From Henckelia pumila (lineage: Eukaryota; Streptophyta; Magnoliopsida; Lamiales; Gesneriaceae), in contig NW_027331831.1 in NCBI RefSeq assembly GCF_033568475.1, positions 14,136,001-14,200,000 of the forward strand: a stretch of DNA of 64,000 nt, given 5' to 3'. Below, piece after piece: positions 13,361 through 26,588 of this stretch. The translations under genes were made by a program, and so were the position numbers. The notes beneath the pieces were generated by a model that was given only the letters and a program-made list of their open reading frames with translations, made no database searches and was not told the DNA's origin. How positions within the stretch are numbered: the stretch's first letter is position 1; each line of letters begins with the position of its first letter.

Positions 13361-13842
13361 AAAAAATATTAGCTTACAAAGGAGACCTACCATACACAGC
13401 TCGCAAAAGATAATTCCCAACTCAATCGAGGGAAAATTTTTAAATTAAAGCACAAATTTTATCGGATAAACAATAACTTACTGAGACAATATACGAAAAC
13501 CTACCTAGAACAGGTCGCTAAGAGAATCCAGTTGACATGCGACCCAGAATTCACTCTACCAGCTCCGATGCTAAGTTTCAAGAAGCTTAGGGCAAAAGCT
13601 TATGCAGCCGGCAGATTCTAACATAATGAAAATGAAATAATTGAGCTTGTTATTTAAGAGAGGTATTTTAGACAACACAAAAATTTTTTTGACTAAAATA
13701 ATGGTTGGGGTGCGTGAGCTGGACAAAAGAAAACACAGGGATGTGTTTGGTAATACATTTTTCACATGGGGATTTAAGCTAACTCGGGATATCACGGGGG
13801 TAGTAGAAGCAATTTCCCCATTTCTTTTTCATATGTATCTTT

Positions 13843-15682
13843 TGAAAGAGTGGGTGCCCGGTGAGCCAACTTGTGGCTAAGGGCTTTTATGACTCTATGT
13901 ATAAACAATCTTTTGTTTAATATAATTTACACTTTTATAATGGCGTTTACTTTATCTTTTATCATATTATTATGTTGTGACATACTATAAGATGTTTAGA
14001 TGAAGACCTTGAATATAATATAGTGTATGTAAGATGCGGTGGCACATGGGGATGGCTATCATGAAACACATCTTATAGTCACTGTATATTCTAAACAGTT
14101 CCTAGTCGATTGAGCCGTCCGTTAATAAGGATAAGGATCGCTCGAGATTGAGACTAGCATTTGCGATGCCGAGTACCACGTTTCATTGGTATGGAACATA
14201 GAGATGTTCAAAGCATGCAAATGGATATTCATACGATGAATGATCGAACTACCCTATCCGGACTTTCCAAGTGGTTATCACTTATCGAGTGGATAAAGTC
14301 CGCGGTTTTGGTTGTACACCATTAGTCCTTACTACTTGAAACATCATTGAGACTCTATATGCTAGTACTGTGCTTTGACTCGTTTACCGACTCTATTGGG
14401 GTCATCAGGTGTCGGGATTGTGTGCAGTTACGACACATATAGGAGTCGATGCTTTGTTGTCAAGGATTCACCACATACTTGTTAGTATGGATATCCTATG
14501 CAATCTGAGGAGATATTAGTGTGACGAATCTCTGGCCAGAGTACATGATGTGTTTTAAGAAATGGTTTCTTAGTAGTACATGCGATGTCACTATTTGATC
14601 TTCAAGATGCATTGCATAGTTATCGAATCTCGAACAACTCTCGATTTACCAATGGTTGTTGATTCGATCGGGATGGATAAAGGGACCGTACTGTACGCTA
14701 ACCAAAATCTATTGGTTCTTGCAGGCACTATCAGTGATACCTAGGGAATAATGGGGCGATGTTGCTAAGCGCTCTTACCATGATTCGATGGGCAAGTCGG
14801 AAATTGTTGTTCCGAGTCACAAGGAGTTGTGAGCCCACGGCTAGCTGTATCCCTGAACCATTGAGGGTCACACAAGTAATGGATTTTTAATCCCCGTTGA
14901 GATAATTAAATTTAAAGAGTTAAATTTAGTGAATAAAGAAGTGGGACTTCTTATTTAAGAGTAGAGGGAGTAAGATTTCCTAAAATGACATAGTGATGGA
15001 TATTTTTGGAAATCACTGAATTCGAATTCAAAAAATTTATCTTGACTTTAAAAGATGCAGAAATGGTTTCTGTGCACATTGGTGAAATTGGTTTATCAAT
15101 CTGAGTCAAGATGAATTTTATATTAATTTCTGAACATGCGGGCTTTGCTTGTCAGGCTTGAACTTATGACTGATGGGCCCTAAGCTGTTAGCAGCCCATA
15201 TTATAAATAAGTTATTGCAGTACAGAAATTACATAACAGAGGTCACAAAATTTTTCGAAAACCCTAGTTTTTCCCTACTGTGGCCGCCGCCCCTCTCCCT
15301 CTCTGCTCGAAAAATTCCAGCCTGTGAATTTTGAATTTGCAGTCTGGTTTAACGGATCAAATTCGTTAATTCTCTTCGTAGAAACTTCTGATAGATTTTC
15401 TAGTGCAATCTATCAGAGGGATTAAACTTCTGTTCGTGGACCTGATTGAAGAATTGTTCGTCCATCAGTTCCTGGGATATACAACAAGAGCAGAGTAATC
15501 TGTTGGTGTCCATAATCTCGTTTCGAGATTCAAGGTAAAAATTTAATTGTTATTTAATTTTTACACGCACAATTTAATCGTAAAGTTTTGATACCCATGA
15601 TATGGAATCGTTCCATATAAAATTTTAAACTTCCGCTGCACCGGGTATCAATTCTGATTGATCTGATCACCGTTCTCCAACA
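13843..15682. mobile_element. solo LTR, probably Copia type
   Basis: The 1,840-bp block starts TGAAAGAG and ends CTCCAACA, i.e. the canonical TG...CA ends. It is flanked by an exact 5-bp TSD, TCTTT, at 13838-13842 and 15683-15687. There is no coding sequence, primer-binding site or polypurine tract inside, which fits a single LTR left by LTR-LTR recombination. The Copia assignment rests on my recollection of similar LTR ends in plants (a CCGCTGCACCGGGTATCAAT-like block shortly before the end) and is less certain than the boundaries. A run of short ORFs here carries no domain. Confidence 0.8.
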
Positions 15683-15785
15683 TCTTTTCGATTTTTTCTT
15701 TTGAGAATTGGTTTTAAGACATGATATTGAAAATTTAAAATATATGTATCTTTAAAAAAATAGTTTATATAAGTATCATATAATG

Positions 15786-16769
15786 TAGGGGTGAGCAATC
15801 GGTCATAACTGAACCGACCGAACCAAAATTGACAAAACCAAATCGACCAAAAATAAATTTTGAATAACCGAACCGACCAAATTTTAACATAGAAACCGAC
15901 TAAACCAAACCGAGTAAACATCAGTTATTTCGGTTACCGACCGAAATAATCGATGTTTTTTCAAAAAAAACAAAAGATTATCAAAGTCATTCTCAGATCT
16001 ATCGCCTTCCTGAAAATTCTAGTTTAACTTTCTCACAATTAAGAAAACACTCCACATCAGTAATATCACTGATAGAAGATACCGTTGGTTCAAAGACAAG
16101 GAAAATTTACTCTTTTAAAAAATAAAAAAAAAAAAGATTTACTTCTCACTTTTCTAGTCCATTGGTTCGAAGATGAATAAGTTGAGGGGCACAAGGCTAG
16201 ACGTGGTTCGATTGCTGAGCAGGGTCACAAGAAACATTGAGAAATTCATTTTCAGTTGATTATGTCACAGACTGTATGCAAGGTCTAAATATCAATTCCA
16301 GTGGCAAGGAAATTGGTCAAGAAGAGTGAAGTGCGTTGTTTCCATATAGAGGAGATGGTTCATGGTGCTATTGTTTCTTATGAGGCGAATTTCAAAGATG
16401 CTCACACAACAGCCAAGAAAGAGAAGTCAGATTCATGGAAGGAGACGATGACAAGCTTAAGATGGGCTAGGGCAAAAGCAAATATTGTTTTCATGTTGGG
16501 CTTTTGACATGTTTTTAAAAGCCCAACACAAATATAATCTGAATCAATGGTAAAATCAGGCCTAGTAATAATTTTTTTAAATATATATTTTATCGGTTAA
16601 ATCGGTTTAATCGATTTTTTAAAATTCAAAACCGAAATCGAACCGAATAAACCGAATTGACCGATATTTTTGAAAAGAAATAAGATTGACCGATTAAAAC
16701 GAACCGAATTTCTGATTTAAGTCTGTTCGGTCGGTTATTTCGGTTAAACCGATGTTTTTCTCACCCCTA
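15786..16769. mobile_element. non-autonomous hAT-like element
   Basis: The ends are TAGGGGTGAG and CTCACCCCTA (10-bp perfect inverted repeats), flanked by an exact 8-bp TSD, ATATAATG, at 15778-15785 and 16770-16777. TIR sequence and TSD length fit hAT elements. The first 170 bp and last 180 bp are dense in AACCGA / TCGGTT subterminal repeats in both orientations, the usual transposase-binding architecture. The central 600 bp is not repeat-like and holds a 69-codon ORF (16301-16507) that I do not recognise. It has no transposase domain, so movement would need help in trans. Confidence 0.88.
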
Positions 16770-16777
16770 ATATAATG

Positions 16778-18124
16778 TAAAAAAATTGAGCTAGTGATGT
16801 TATACGAAAATATATAATTTTAAATATACACAACTCCCGTGAAAAAATCTTATGGGTTAATTTTTTGTAAGATGAATATTTTATTTTGGTCACCCACCAA
16901 AATATATTACTTTTATGTCAAAATTATTAATTTTAGTCTAAATATAGACAGAGTTGACCAGCTTTACGGATAAATTGGCCTAGTCAAAGGCCGGGTCAAA
17001 CCCAGACCCGGGACCATGATGATCGGTCACAGTTTGTCATTTAAAAAACCGTCGACCCAGCGGATCGGCGGTTATTTTAACCAACGGCCACGATCAATCG
17101 ATCAAATGGTCGTTGGAGATCGACGATCACGATGAAGTGACTGCCATGTCGCCGGGTCATTTTTTTAATTGAACGGCCACGATTAAGTGGCTATTGTGTT
17201 GCAACAGTCGACCCGGTGGGTTGACTTTTTCTTCATTTTTTGCCGATTTTTTTGGCCTATAAACACCCAAAACCCCTTTCATTATTTTCACGCAATTTTC
17301 TCTCATTCTTAATTCTTTCTTGATTATCAAAATATCAAGTATCAATTATTTTTTATTGTCAATTGTTGATTTATTTTCATAATTATTCCAATTTCATATT
17401 TATACAAATGTCCGGAGCCGGTCAAGTCGTGGTAGGGGTGACAAAGGAAAAGAAAAAGGAAAAGGGCAGCATGCCACCCCGAGGTTGAGTTTCCTCCATC
17501 CAATGTCGATGTTTATGATCTTGATTATTCTGATAAGAAAAATCAAGAACATGTACAAGAATCTTAACAATCACGTCATCATGAAAGTCAAAAAATTATG
17601 AGCAATCCCAATTATGCGCCTTCAAGAAAAACTCGAGCAGTTTGGATTGTTGAGCCAGTTGACAAATTGTCTGCGGTTTAAGCTTTAGATAGCTTTGAGT
17701 TTTTTGGCTTATACGAGCAGTTCAAAATCTCTAAATTGTTTGACAGTCTTGACTCTTGAGTAATTTAAGAAATGGTCTAAAACTTGCTGAAGTGGCTTGG
17801 ACGGTTTTGAATTGGTAGAACTAGTTTGAACTTCTGAACCATTGAGCGGTTGACAATCTTGAACTGACTAAGTATATGTGATACAAGTAAAAACAGTTTG
17901 AACTATAACAATGAATTAAGTTATCTATTAGGTGAGATCATGAGAAGTTGAGAAATGATAAACGCAAGGGAAGAAAAAAATTCACATGACTTTATGTTTA
18001 ACTATTTTTTTATGTATTATTTTTAACCATTTAATTCAAAAGAAAAACTAAAAATAAATTCCTATAAATTTATCTTTCACCAATTGGAGTTTTAAGTGAA
18101 TAGTGGTGGGATATTTTTTTATCC
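16778..18124 (+). other. degenerate region, possible 5' remnant of a hAT transposon
   Basis: No intact gene. 16980-17220 is rich in GACCCGG/CCGGGTC and GGCCACGAT motifs in both orientations. A CCTATAAACACCC promoter-like motif at about 17257 precedes a CT-rich leader. An ATG at 17409 opens MSGAGQVVVGVTKEKKKEKG and stops after a few more codons. That arrangement resembles the 5' end of plant hAT transposase genes, whose N-termini are short and low-complexity, but no BED finger or hAT dimerisation domain survives. 17900-18124 is plain AT-rich sequence. Confidence 0.35.
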
Positions 18125-19107
18125 AACCAAATATCAGTGACCTAACACGAGATCTGTGTCCCACTGATTATGGCGACCTAACAGGTATCTCTGTGTTCCA
18201 CCATCTACTGACATGATATCATAATATCAGATATCTCAATTAGGATAAAGGCTCAATATGCTCATGTATGCAACATACAGTCATGACATGCTGTATATAA
18301 AGGCATATAAAACATGAAATCACATAATCCATGCAAACACATAATACATGTTACTCAATCTGGATATCTCGAATAATACTTCCATACCTTAGTTCTACTA
18401 GGCAAGCTAGACCAGCTCTATGTCCAAGCCTACAGTCCACATTACAATGCAAAGTACTCATGCATTATAACCTTATTCTAAAAGCCTTAACTACTCTATA
18501 GCATACTTCCTATTTACTATAAGGAGCCAGAGCTATACATGTGTCCGTCGTCAGCCCGCTGATGATGACTGCCCCAGAACTTGGGCACCTCTTTGCCGAA
18601 ACGCCGGAGCGCCTAACCAACCTCCGGAACAAGCCTATGAAGGCTGGAAACACCCCAAAACCCCTAGAAATTCCTAAGAACCGAGAGAGAAATGAAATTT
18701 TGGTGTGAAATTCTGAAATTCGGAGGGCCTATTTATAGGCGGAGTTCGGACGGTCCGAACTGGGTTCGGAAGGTCCGAACTGCCACTTGTCCGATCCCGT
18801 TAGACACCTGGACCCTGCTGAGTTCGGACGGGTCGAACTGGGTTCGAACGGCCCGAACTGGGTTCGGACGGCCCGAACTGGTTCGGATGGCCCGAACTGG
18901 TCTGCATGCTCCGAACTGTTTTGGTCCTTCCGAACTCATTTTGGACCTCCGGGGACCTATCCTACCATTTTCGGACGTTTCGGATCTGATTTTCCACTTA
19001 TTTTCACTAAATAAGGATTCCTTGAACATGTTTTGACACTTTTAAAATTATATGTCATTTTTTAATATGTTTAAAATCACTTAATCTTGTAAAATAAAAC
19101 CTAGATA
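18125..19107 (-). mobile_element. Ty3/gypsy LTR fragment (minus orientation)
   Basis: Shares long blocks with the LTR at 35664-37137: GCTCATGTATGCAACATACA near 18258 and 36257, the palindromic TCGGA-N3-TCCGA region (18725-18900), and AATCACTTAATCTTGTAAAAT near the end. A TATA motif on the minus strand lies at 18737-18730. The U3 side ends in CTACTACAT-like sequence near 19107. No TSD was found; the left end at about 18125 is a truncation. It is likely a decayed solo LTR or the remains of a nested pair with the next block. Confidence 0.6.
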
Positions 19108-20459
19108 CTACATACAACCATATCGAAAATCTTAAAATACAACTGTCTAAAACATTATATAGCTAAACAAATCATGTTGTATAAAATCCTTTGAAAAGCT
19201 CCAGTTCCCTAGTCATGCCTCGAACTACCGGCTCCGTCCATCCTACGTACTGCCCCGTGGAATAGGGTGTCCAAGATAACAACTAGGACGTGAGCGCTAA
19301 CGCCCAGTATATAAACATGAGTAAACATATGTATATAATTCATGCAACCATGATGACTGGTAAAGGGTCATCTGATAAGTCATGCTCAGTACAGGAGCCA
19401 CATGAGTGCTGTAACCTCACGGATCAACCTCTGGGTACAAATACATTTGTCTAGAACACCAGAGTAGTCAGACATACATGTCCCCGCTGTTGCAGTACTC
19501 TCAATGACAAACTATCAAGTATAGAGCTGAGCGGCTCTATAATCAGGGTATAACAAGGTACAGGCTCAACGTGTATGTGCACATGACATATGAATATAGA
19601 AAATGGTAAAACATATATCATGCCACATAATAATGCCAAGTAAATGCACCATATAAACATGTATACTCGCTGGAAATCTTAGTCAATGTGTACGTACCTC
19701 TAAGCTAGTTCAAGTCTAGTAGGATCCTAGGTTCCAAGCCTATATTCAAAAGTTCATCATATCACTACGCAAGTTCTATAAGCCTTAACTAAGCTAATAA
19801 ATACTCCCAAAACTTAAATATATTTCCGGACCATACCTTCGTCCGAAGTAAGCCCTTTGGAGTCGCTAGTCCCAGATGGCTATAACCATGCCTTGGTTAT
19901 TCCAGAGCTTTTATAATAATCGATAGGGCCCTCAAGTGTATATCTCATACTATATAACTGAAGAAAGAAACTCGGGAATTCGTAATTCAAAATGAATTCT
20001 GAAGACCCCTATTTATAGGCAAAATTCCCGGTCAAGTTCGGATCCTCCAAACTCGAGTTCAGATCGTCCGATCCAGCTCCATGCTTGCATGCAAAACACG
20101 TCGAGTTCGGACCGTCCGATTGTCACTTCGGATCTTCTGGAGTGTTCAAAGTCCGACACTTGTCAAAATCCATGGCTGAGTAATCCTGCCTTCTTGGCCT
20201 AGGGGAGTTTGGATCGTCCGATTGTGGGTTTGGATCGTCCGATCGTTTCTTCACTCCGAAGTCAACAAGCCCTCTTCGAAGCCCCCGGACTGCTGAGTTC
20301 GGATCGTCCGAAGTCCTCTTCAGACCGTCCGAACTGGCCCAAACAATGGAAGCCCAATTCTAAATTCTGAAGTCCGATTAAGCCCTTGAATTGGTTAATT
20401 ATTAACCCTTAATCATGTTTAACATATTATTATCTTAAAATGGAATCTGGGTTACTACA
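19108..20459 (-). mobile_element. second gypsy LTR fragment (minus orientation)
   Basis: On the minus strand it begins TGTAGTAACCCAGATTCC at 20459, the same TGTAGTARCCC start as the other gypsy LTRs in this window. It then carries TCCGAA/TTCGGA inverted repeats (20030-20335), a TATA motif (20017-20010) and the leader side down to about 19108, where ACAACCATATCGAAAA matches the U5 side of the 35664-37137 LTR. It is more diverged from that LTR than the previous fragment. No coding sequence. Confidence 0.6.
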
Positions 20460-21404
20460 ATCAATCTGAGTGAATGATTATTTTTTAAGGCTAGAAATGT
20501 AATTTACATTGCTGTCATATTGACGCACCATTTCGGTTAGTATAGATGATGTCTCACAGTTTATTTGTAGTATTGATAAATATGCTTCAAATGAGAATTT
20601 TTTAAACCAATTAGTGAATTTTCCTAGGCAGCAACAATGGTCGTATTATATTTTACATTAGGGCTTGAAGAGTATTTTATTATTATTTTTAAAAAAAAAA
20701 ATTGCATTGATATTTTGGACATAATACCAAATACTATTTACTTAATTCTATTCATGAAAATGAAACCAAACATAACATATTTTATCATCACATATTATAC
20801 TTCCTTTATCTATATTTTTTCATCACTCATTTACTAATGATCGATAATCATATCATCCGAACCAAACATAAGTGTTAGCTTAATAGAGACAAAAAATTTG
20901 TAGGTTTGGTACCGGCATATGCAAGTCAAGAAAATTTTTCTTGTACGGACCATTTTTAATTAAAAAACTAACAAAAAAATGGGAAAAAGGGGAAAAAATG
21001 CAAGAATTGTGTCGTTTTTGTAAAATATATAGTCACCAAAGGGCAATATATGTATATCAATTTTACAAAATCGATTACATTTTTGTAAGAAAAAAAATCC
21101 AAATAGCACAACTATGAAGGTAAATGACATTTGCGTAAATAGAAAAACACCAAATGACTGGAAAAAAAGGGAATGTACCAAACCTCCATCATATTTAGAG
21201 GATGTTTGACTGAGCTTATAGGCTTATAGCTTTCCAAAACAGCTTATAACTTATAAGTTATTCCAATGTATTTTACAACAATTTGGTTAAATAGCCTATA
21301 AGCGGTCAAAATAAGTTTTTTTACAACTTATAAGTTGTTTTTAAAAAAGTTGGGGTGACCCTATTTTTTTTAAAAAAATATATCTTATTTTAAAATTTTA
21401 CTTC
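20460..21404. other. AT-rich spacer with two small MITE-like blocks
   Basis: 20902-21185 is bounded by an 11-bp inverted repeat, AGGTTTGGTAC / GTACCAAACCT, enclosing 262 bp of A-rich sequence; I found no TSD. 21195-21320 contains alternating CTTATAAGTT / AACTTATAAG motifs of a common plant MITE type. A similar block occurs near 55140-55260. No gene is seen. Confidence 0.4.
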
Positions 21405-22898
21405 TCCAATGTAGTAACTCGAGTTCTTTTTTACATAATTAAAATATATAATCATGTTTAAAGTGGTAAACATGATTTAAGGGGTTTTTTATGGTAAAAC
21501 CAGGTGGAAATCAAATCCGAGATGTCCAAAAATGATTTGAAAAATCCAGGGACCTGAGTAGTTTAGATCATCTGAAGTGGCTCGGAAGCAGTGGTTAAGT
21601 TCGGACCATCCAACCTCTGTTCGGAGCTTACAAGCTCCAAAATTTGAGTGTATAGTATGTTGTCAAAAGTAGATTGACAGGTGGTGAGTTCGAACAATCT
21701 GAATTGGGATTGGGATATCCGAACTGCATCTACCGTGAGGTGTCAAAGAGTTGTTAACATGTGGGCTGAATGAGAGATCAGATCGTCTGAAGTGGGAGAT
21801 CGGACCGTCCGAAGACAATCGGACCATCCAAAGTAGAGTTAAGAGCTTCCGAAGACAGGTGTCCAGCAACATGTCAAGACATGCAATATTGGACCGATAG
21901 AACTAGGATTCGGAGCTTCTAAACTCTATATATAAATAGGCCAAGAAATCCTCATATTTAGTATGTGTGTTTGAGGTGTAAGTTGTATCCAACGTATATT
22001 TTGAGTATTTCTAGTCATATACTTGAGGGTCGGGCGATAGCGAGGTGCTACGGGACTTATAGCAGAGCTGTGGCTTTCGACAACAAAGGGCTAACGATGG
22101 ACGCATGTATAGTTCGAGATCTTTAGTAGTTAGTGGGAGTGTTTATTAGCTTAGTTAAGACTTTTAGATAAGTAATAGTAATATAGTTTTCACTTAGCTT
22201 GTAGTGATGAACTATAAACACTTATAAATATAGACCAATGGTTGAGGTACGTAAATACTAACTGTCTGACTGAGTATACATGTTTATGTGTTGCACGATT
22301 ACTTGTTGCATTATTACTTGTCACATAATGCATATATTTATTGTCATGATTACGTATGCAGTATTTTCATACCATGTTGAGCGTGTTATCCTTCAAGATA
22401 GCCTTTCCAGTAGGGTCAGTTTGCCTTGTATTTCAATATATGGTTGGACATCAAGAGACGTCGTGATGACAGAGCCTGAGCTACAATGATCTCAACGACT
22501 GAGGAAGATATCCATCTGAGTTGGCTCCAGATTATACTACTCACTCATGGCATCTAATCTGAGAATGATGTTCCTTGTTGACCCATATATTTAGTACATG
22601 TCATTTGCATGCACATATAGACTTATATACTCATGTTTACGTACTGGACGAATATCGCTCACATCTGTGTGGTTTTTTTTAATCTTGGACACCCATTCGA
22701 CGTGACACGTTTGCAAGTTGACCAAGTTTTGATTCAGTGGTTGGTCGGTGACCAGGGCTGGGAGCGGAGGTTGCCTGTGGCTTAGTTTAAGTTTACCAGT
22801 GGTATTTGATTATTTTCGATTCTGTTATATTGTAGTAGCCCGTATCCAGAATTAATGATTTATGAGTAATTAATCATAGAATCATGTTGAGATTAAGT

Positions 22899-24311
22899 TG
22901 ATATGTGTATTTTATACACTTAATTTGTATATGATTTTAATTATTAATTGTTTGTTTCGAGCAGATTTATGTGGGTGGTTTGTTATTTTTGTGGTTGTAG
23001 GAATTTATGGAAGTTATGTGAAAAAGAAGAGAAAAATAAGAATTTAGAAGAGAGTTGAGGAAGAAAAGAAAATAAAGAGAAAAGAATAAAAGAAAAGAAA
23101 AAGAAAAGAAGGAAATAAACGTACAAACAAGAAGTAAAGGTTATTGAGCCATTCTCTTATTGGGCCAAGAAACATCAGCGCTTAATTTTAGCGCTAAAGA
23201 AGAGCTATCGCGCTACTTTTCTGGAGAATGAAGTCGAGAGATAGGCGCGCCCGTGCCTTCACTTAGCGTGCCCATCCCGATCGCTGTTTGGAATGTTTTA
23301 ATTATTTCAGGCAAGTATTTTAATGGGCTTTTGAGTGGACTTTTTCTTGAGCGATATAAAAGGGAATTTTTCATCTGACTTGAGGGGAGCCGCCACAATC
23401 ACACACACATTACGCACAGATATCAGAGATTGTGACTTTCTGTGAGATTTTCTGGGAAGAATTTCTGAAGCTTTAATTGAAGAACGAAGACGGAGATCGA
23501 TAGACCGGACACGGCGTCGACGACGTATTTGTTTCTTATCTTTATTTATTTTATTCTGAATATGTTGAATTTTCTGAACATGTTTTGTTTTATTCAGAAT
23601 TTTATTATGAACTAAATTTTTAGAGTCTAGAGGTCGGATGGAACCAGGTGTAGACACTTTCATGAATTTTTGATTTTATTGAATTGAGTTTTGTTTCTAG
23701 ATTAATTGTTTTTTCTAGAATTGATTGTCTTTTCAATTATCTGATCAATAATTGATTTGTTATATTTATTTGAAATCATTGCTCGGGATAGGGGATTTTG
23801 AATTGGACCATTGGAAAATACACTGTTAATTATTTATACAGCTCGGGAGAGTGTATAATTTTAACAGAGCTTTTAAAAAGAACATTGTTTTGTGATAGAT
23901 CACTGCGATAAATTCTTAATAGGGATATTGGAATTTAATTGTAGTTGATAAAAATTATTTGTTGCTCGGGAGACGGAAATAATAAACTTAAGTATTCTTG
24001 GCTATTAATTGATTGGAATTCATGAAGATTAATTAATTAGAATTGATTGTTGTTGAAACCAGGTGAAATCTAAACCTTTAGACCATTATTCTCTGATTGA
24101 TTTTATCTGAAAGTTGTGTGCGTGCTTATCAAAACTTCATTGCTATTTTATTTTCTGCAAAATTCTCAAAGTTTGATTTTTTAGATAAAGTTTGGACTAT
24201 TTTAATTACAATTACTGATTATTTTCATTTTACTCCCTATGGGATCGATATCTGAATTATTCACTATATTAAAACTTGACACTCGTACGCTTGCGAGGAT
24301 TTTTCACAACA
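22899..24311 (+). repeat. Athila 5' LTR
   Basis: 1,413 bp, from TGATATGTG to TTTTTCACAACA. It is nearly identical by eye to the LTR at 29405-30816. A TATA-like GATATAAAAGGG lies at 23353-23364, and an AGCGCTTAATTTTAGCGCT inverted repeat at about 23178-23196. ORFs on either strand inside it are incidental. Confidence 0.9.
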
Positions 24312-24317
24312 AGTTTT

Positions 24318-24334
24318 TGGCGCCGTTGCCGGGG
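24318..24334 (+). promoter_or_regulatory. primer-binding site, tRNA-Asp type
   Basis: TGGCGCCGTTGCCGGGG lies 6 bp after the LTR end and is complementary to the 3' end of plant tRNA-Asp, the primer typical of Athila and Tat lineages. A second copy occurs at 30823-30839 after the other LTR. Confidence 0.9.
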
Positions 24335-24452
24335 AGTAAATTTTGATTATTTTTTAGTCTTGTTACCAATTAGTCTAGATTTTAATTTAGAGTTTTTTAT
24401 TTTATTTTAAGTTACTAATTAATTAATTTTATTTTATTTTTTATTGCAGTCT

Positions 24453-26588
24453 ATGCGGCGATCTCAAAGTGCGAATTCTCTACTCTTTGATCCGGAGATC
24501 GAGCGCACTGCACGTGCGTTAAGAAGAATTGAAAGAGAAGAAATTGAGAGAATGGCTTAACAAGAAGCACAACAAGCTCTCCTGGTGCCAATTAGAGATC
24601 ACTTCAGGCCAACGATCCAGGCTCACTATTCTGGAATCGCTCGAGGAACTATCAACGCCAACAATTTTGAGCTGAAACTTGCTTTGATCAACATGGTTCA
24701 ACATAACCAATTTAATGGGAGCGCCACTGCTGATCCTCACCTACACCTATGCACCTTCTTAGAAATTACTGATACGGTAAAAATTAATGGTGTGTCTGAA
24801 TATATTATTCGCTTACGCTTGTTTCCTTTTTCTCTCAGGGATCAAGCCAGAAGTTGGTTGCAATCACTGCTGCTAGGAAGCATCACTACTTGGGAGAGAA
24901 TGGCAGAAAAATTTCTTGCGAAATATTTTCCACCTGCCAAATCCACCCAACTGAAGATAGAGATCAGCACATTCCGGCAGTTGGACACTGAACAACTATA
25001 CGAGGCGTGGGAAAGGTACAAAGAATTACTTAGACGTTGTCCTAACCACAATTTTGCAGATTGGGAACAGATCGAGTGGTTTTACAACGGACTGAATGCG
25101 CCTACAAGGATGAACGTGGATTCTGCTTCTGGAGGAACTATTTTTGCAAAGGACCCCGTACAGGCCTACGATATGCTGGAACAGATGACGGTTAATAGTT
25201 TTCAATGGCCATTTGAGCGTATGGGAGTCAAGAAGACAGCTGGAGTGTATGCAGTGGATCCTCTCATATCCATCACCGCTCAATTATCTGCACTGACTAC
25301 ACAGGTAGCTTCTTTGAATAAGATTAATGTTGCAGATTCAACTGGAGTTGGAGGATCACACGCCCTAGAGGAAGTTAATTATATCACTCCTAATGGCTAC
25401 CGAGGTTATGGAGCTTACAGAGGTAACCCTGTCCCTAATACTTACCATCATAGCTTGCGAAATCATGAAAATTTTTCTTATGCTAACAATAATAATGTGT
25501 TGAATCCTTCGGGGTTCATGACAAATAAGAGTGAGGGTAAGCCATCTTTGGATGATGTGGTTAGTACTTTTGTGCAGGAATCAGGTAAGAGGATGGCCAG
25601 AACTGAGTCTCGCCTTGACAGCTTGGAGACGCACATGGCCAACATGGGCGCGGTGTTGTAATCCATGGAGACTAGCATTGGGCAGTTGGCAAACGCACTG
25701 AAAGACAACAACCGCGACCAGTTCCCTAGCAATACTGAGGTGAATCTTAAGGAACAATGCAATGCCATAGAGTTGAGAAGTGGAAAAGAAGTTGGAGTCC
25801 AAGAACCTGCTGTTGAAGAGGAGAAATCTGAGAAAAAAGTCGAAGAGAAGGGGTCTAAACTTGAGCCAAAACCGATGTACAAGCCTCCACTTCCATACCC
25901 GCAGAGGTTCAAGAAAAAAGCATTGGACGAGCAGTTCTCCAAATTTTTTGAGATTTTCAAGAAAATTCACATCAACATCCCCTTTGCTGATGCTTTGGAG
26001 CAAATGCCAAATTATGCAAAATTCATCAAGGAGATGATGTCCAAGAAAAGGAGACTGCTAGAGAACGAGGTGGTGAATTTGAATGAAGAGTGCAGTGAGG
26101 TGCTTCAAAAAAAGATGCCACAAAAGCTTAAGGATCCAGGGAGTTTTACTATTCCTTGTTCTATTGGTGGTTCTCATTTTAATAATGCACTTTGTGATTT
26201 AGGGGCCAGTATTAACTTAATGCCATTATCTATTTACAGGGTCTTGGAGTTGGGAGACATGAAATCAACTAAGATTTCATTGCAATTAGCGGATATAAGC
26301 ATCACATATCCATTGGGTATTGTTGAAGATGTGCTAGTCAAAGTGGATAAATTCATATTCCCAGCGGATTTTGTAATTTTGGACATTGACGCGGATCATG
26401 GTGCTCCACTTATCTTTGAGAGACCATTCTTGGCCACAGCGGATGCAAAAATTGAAGTGAAGAAGGGGGAATTGTCGATGGGTGTGGAGTGCGAACGAGT
26501 TATTTTTAAATTTTTCACGAAGACACCTAGCTCACCAATTGAAGAATTGTGCTTAATTGAACCGGTTGTGAAGTTGGAGAGCTGTTGA
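24453..26588 (+). pseudogene. Athila GAG-protease, two in-frame stops
   Basis: The frame opens at the ATG at 24453 (MRRSQSANSLLFDPE). It is cut by a TAA at 24558 after 35 codons and by another at 25659, but stays in one frame to 26588. The GAG part (24585-25661) has the Athila-type core: INNxx-like NANNFELK, HLHLCTFLEI, RDQARSWLQSL, WERMAEKFLAKYFPP and NGLNAPTR. The protease region (about 26100-26520) shows FTIPCSIGG, CDLGASINLMPLS with the catalytic Asp in the DLGA form used by this lineage, and the conserved DHGAPLIFERPFLATA. No reverse transcriptase, RNase H or integrase follows. The stops are single-base changes from sense codons, so the lesions look recent. Confidence 0.85.

Larger units (their letters stand above)
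9658..13819 (-). mobile_element. Mutator-like element (MULE), full length, decayed
   Basis: The 4,162-bp element is bounded by a perfect 9-bp target-site duplication, ATTTCTTTT, at 9649-9657 and 13820-13828; 9 bp is the signature of Mutator insertions. Its long terminal inverted repeats start GGGGAAATTGC and stay recognisable for more than 120 bp. For example, the left GTGATATCCCGAGTTAGCTT (about 9681) matches the complement of 13779-13797, and CCCTGTGTTTTCTTTTG also recurs inverted. Inside, on the minus strand, is a MURA-type transposase pseudogene, and on the plus strand near the left end a small unexplained ORF. The right end lies 14 bp from the TSD of the neighbouring Copia solo LTR. Confidence 0.93.

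Noticed and set aside
24318..24334. Possible tRNA-Asp gene fragment
   Set aside because: Only the 17-18 nt complementary to a tRNA 3' end are present, directly after an LTR; it is a primer-binding site.
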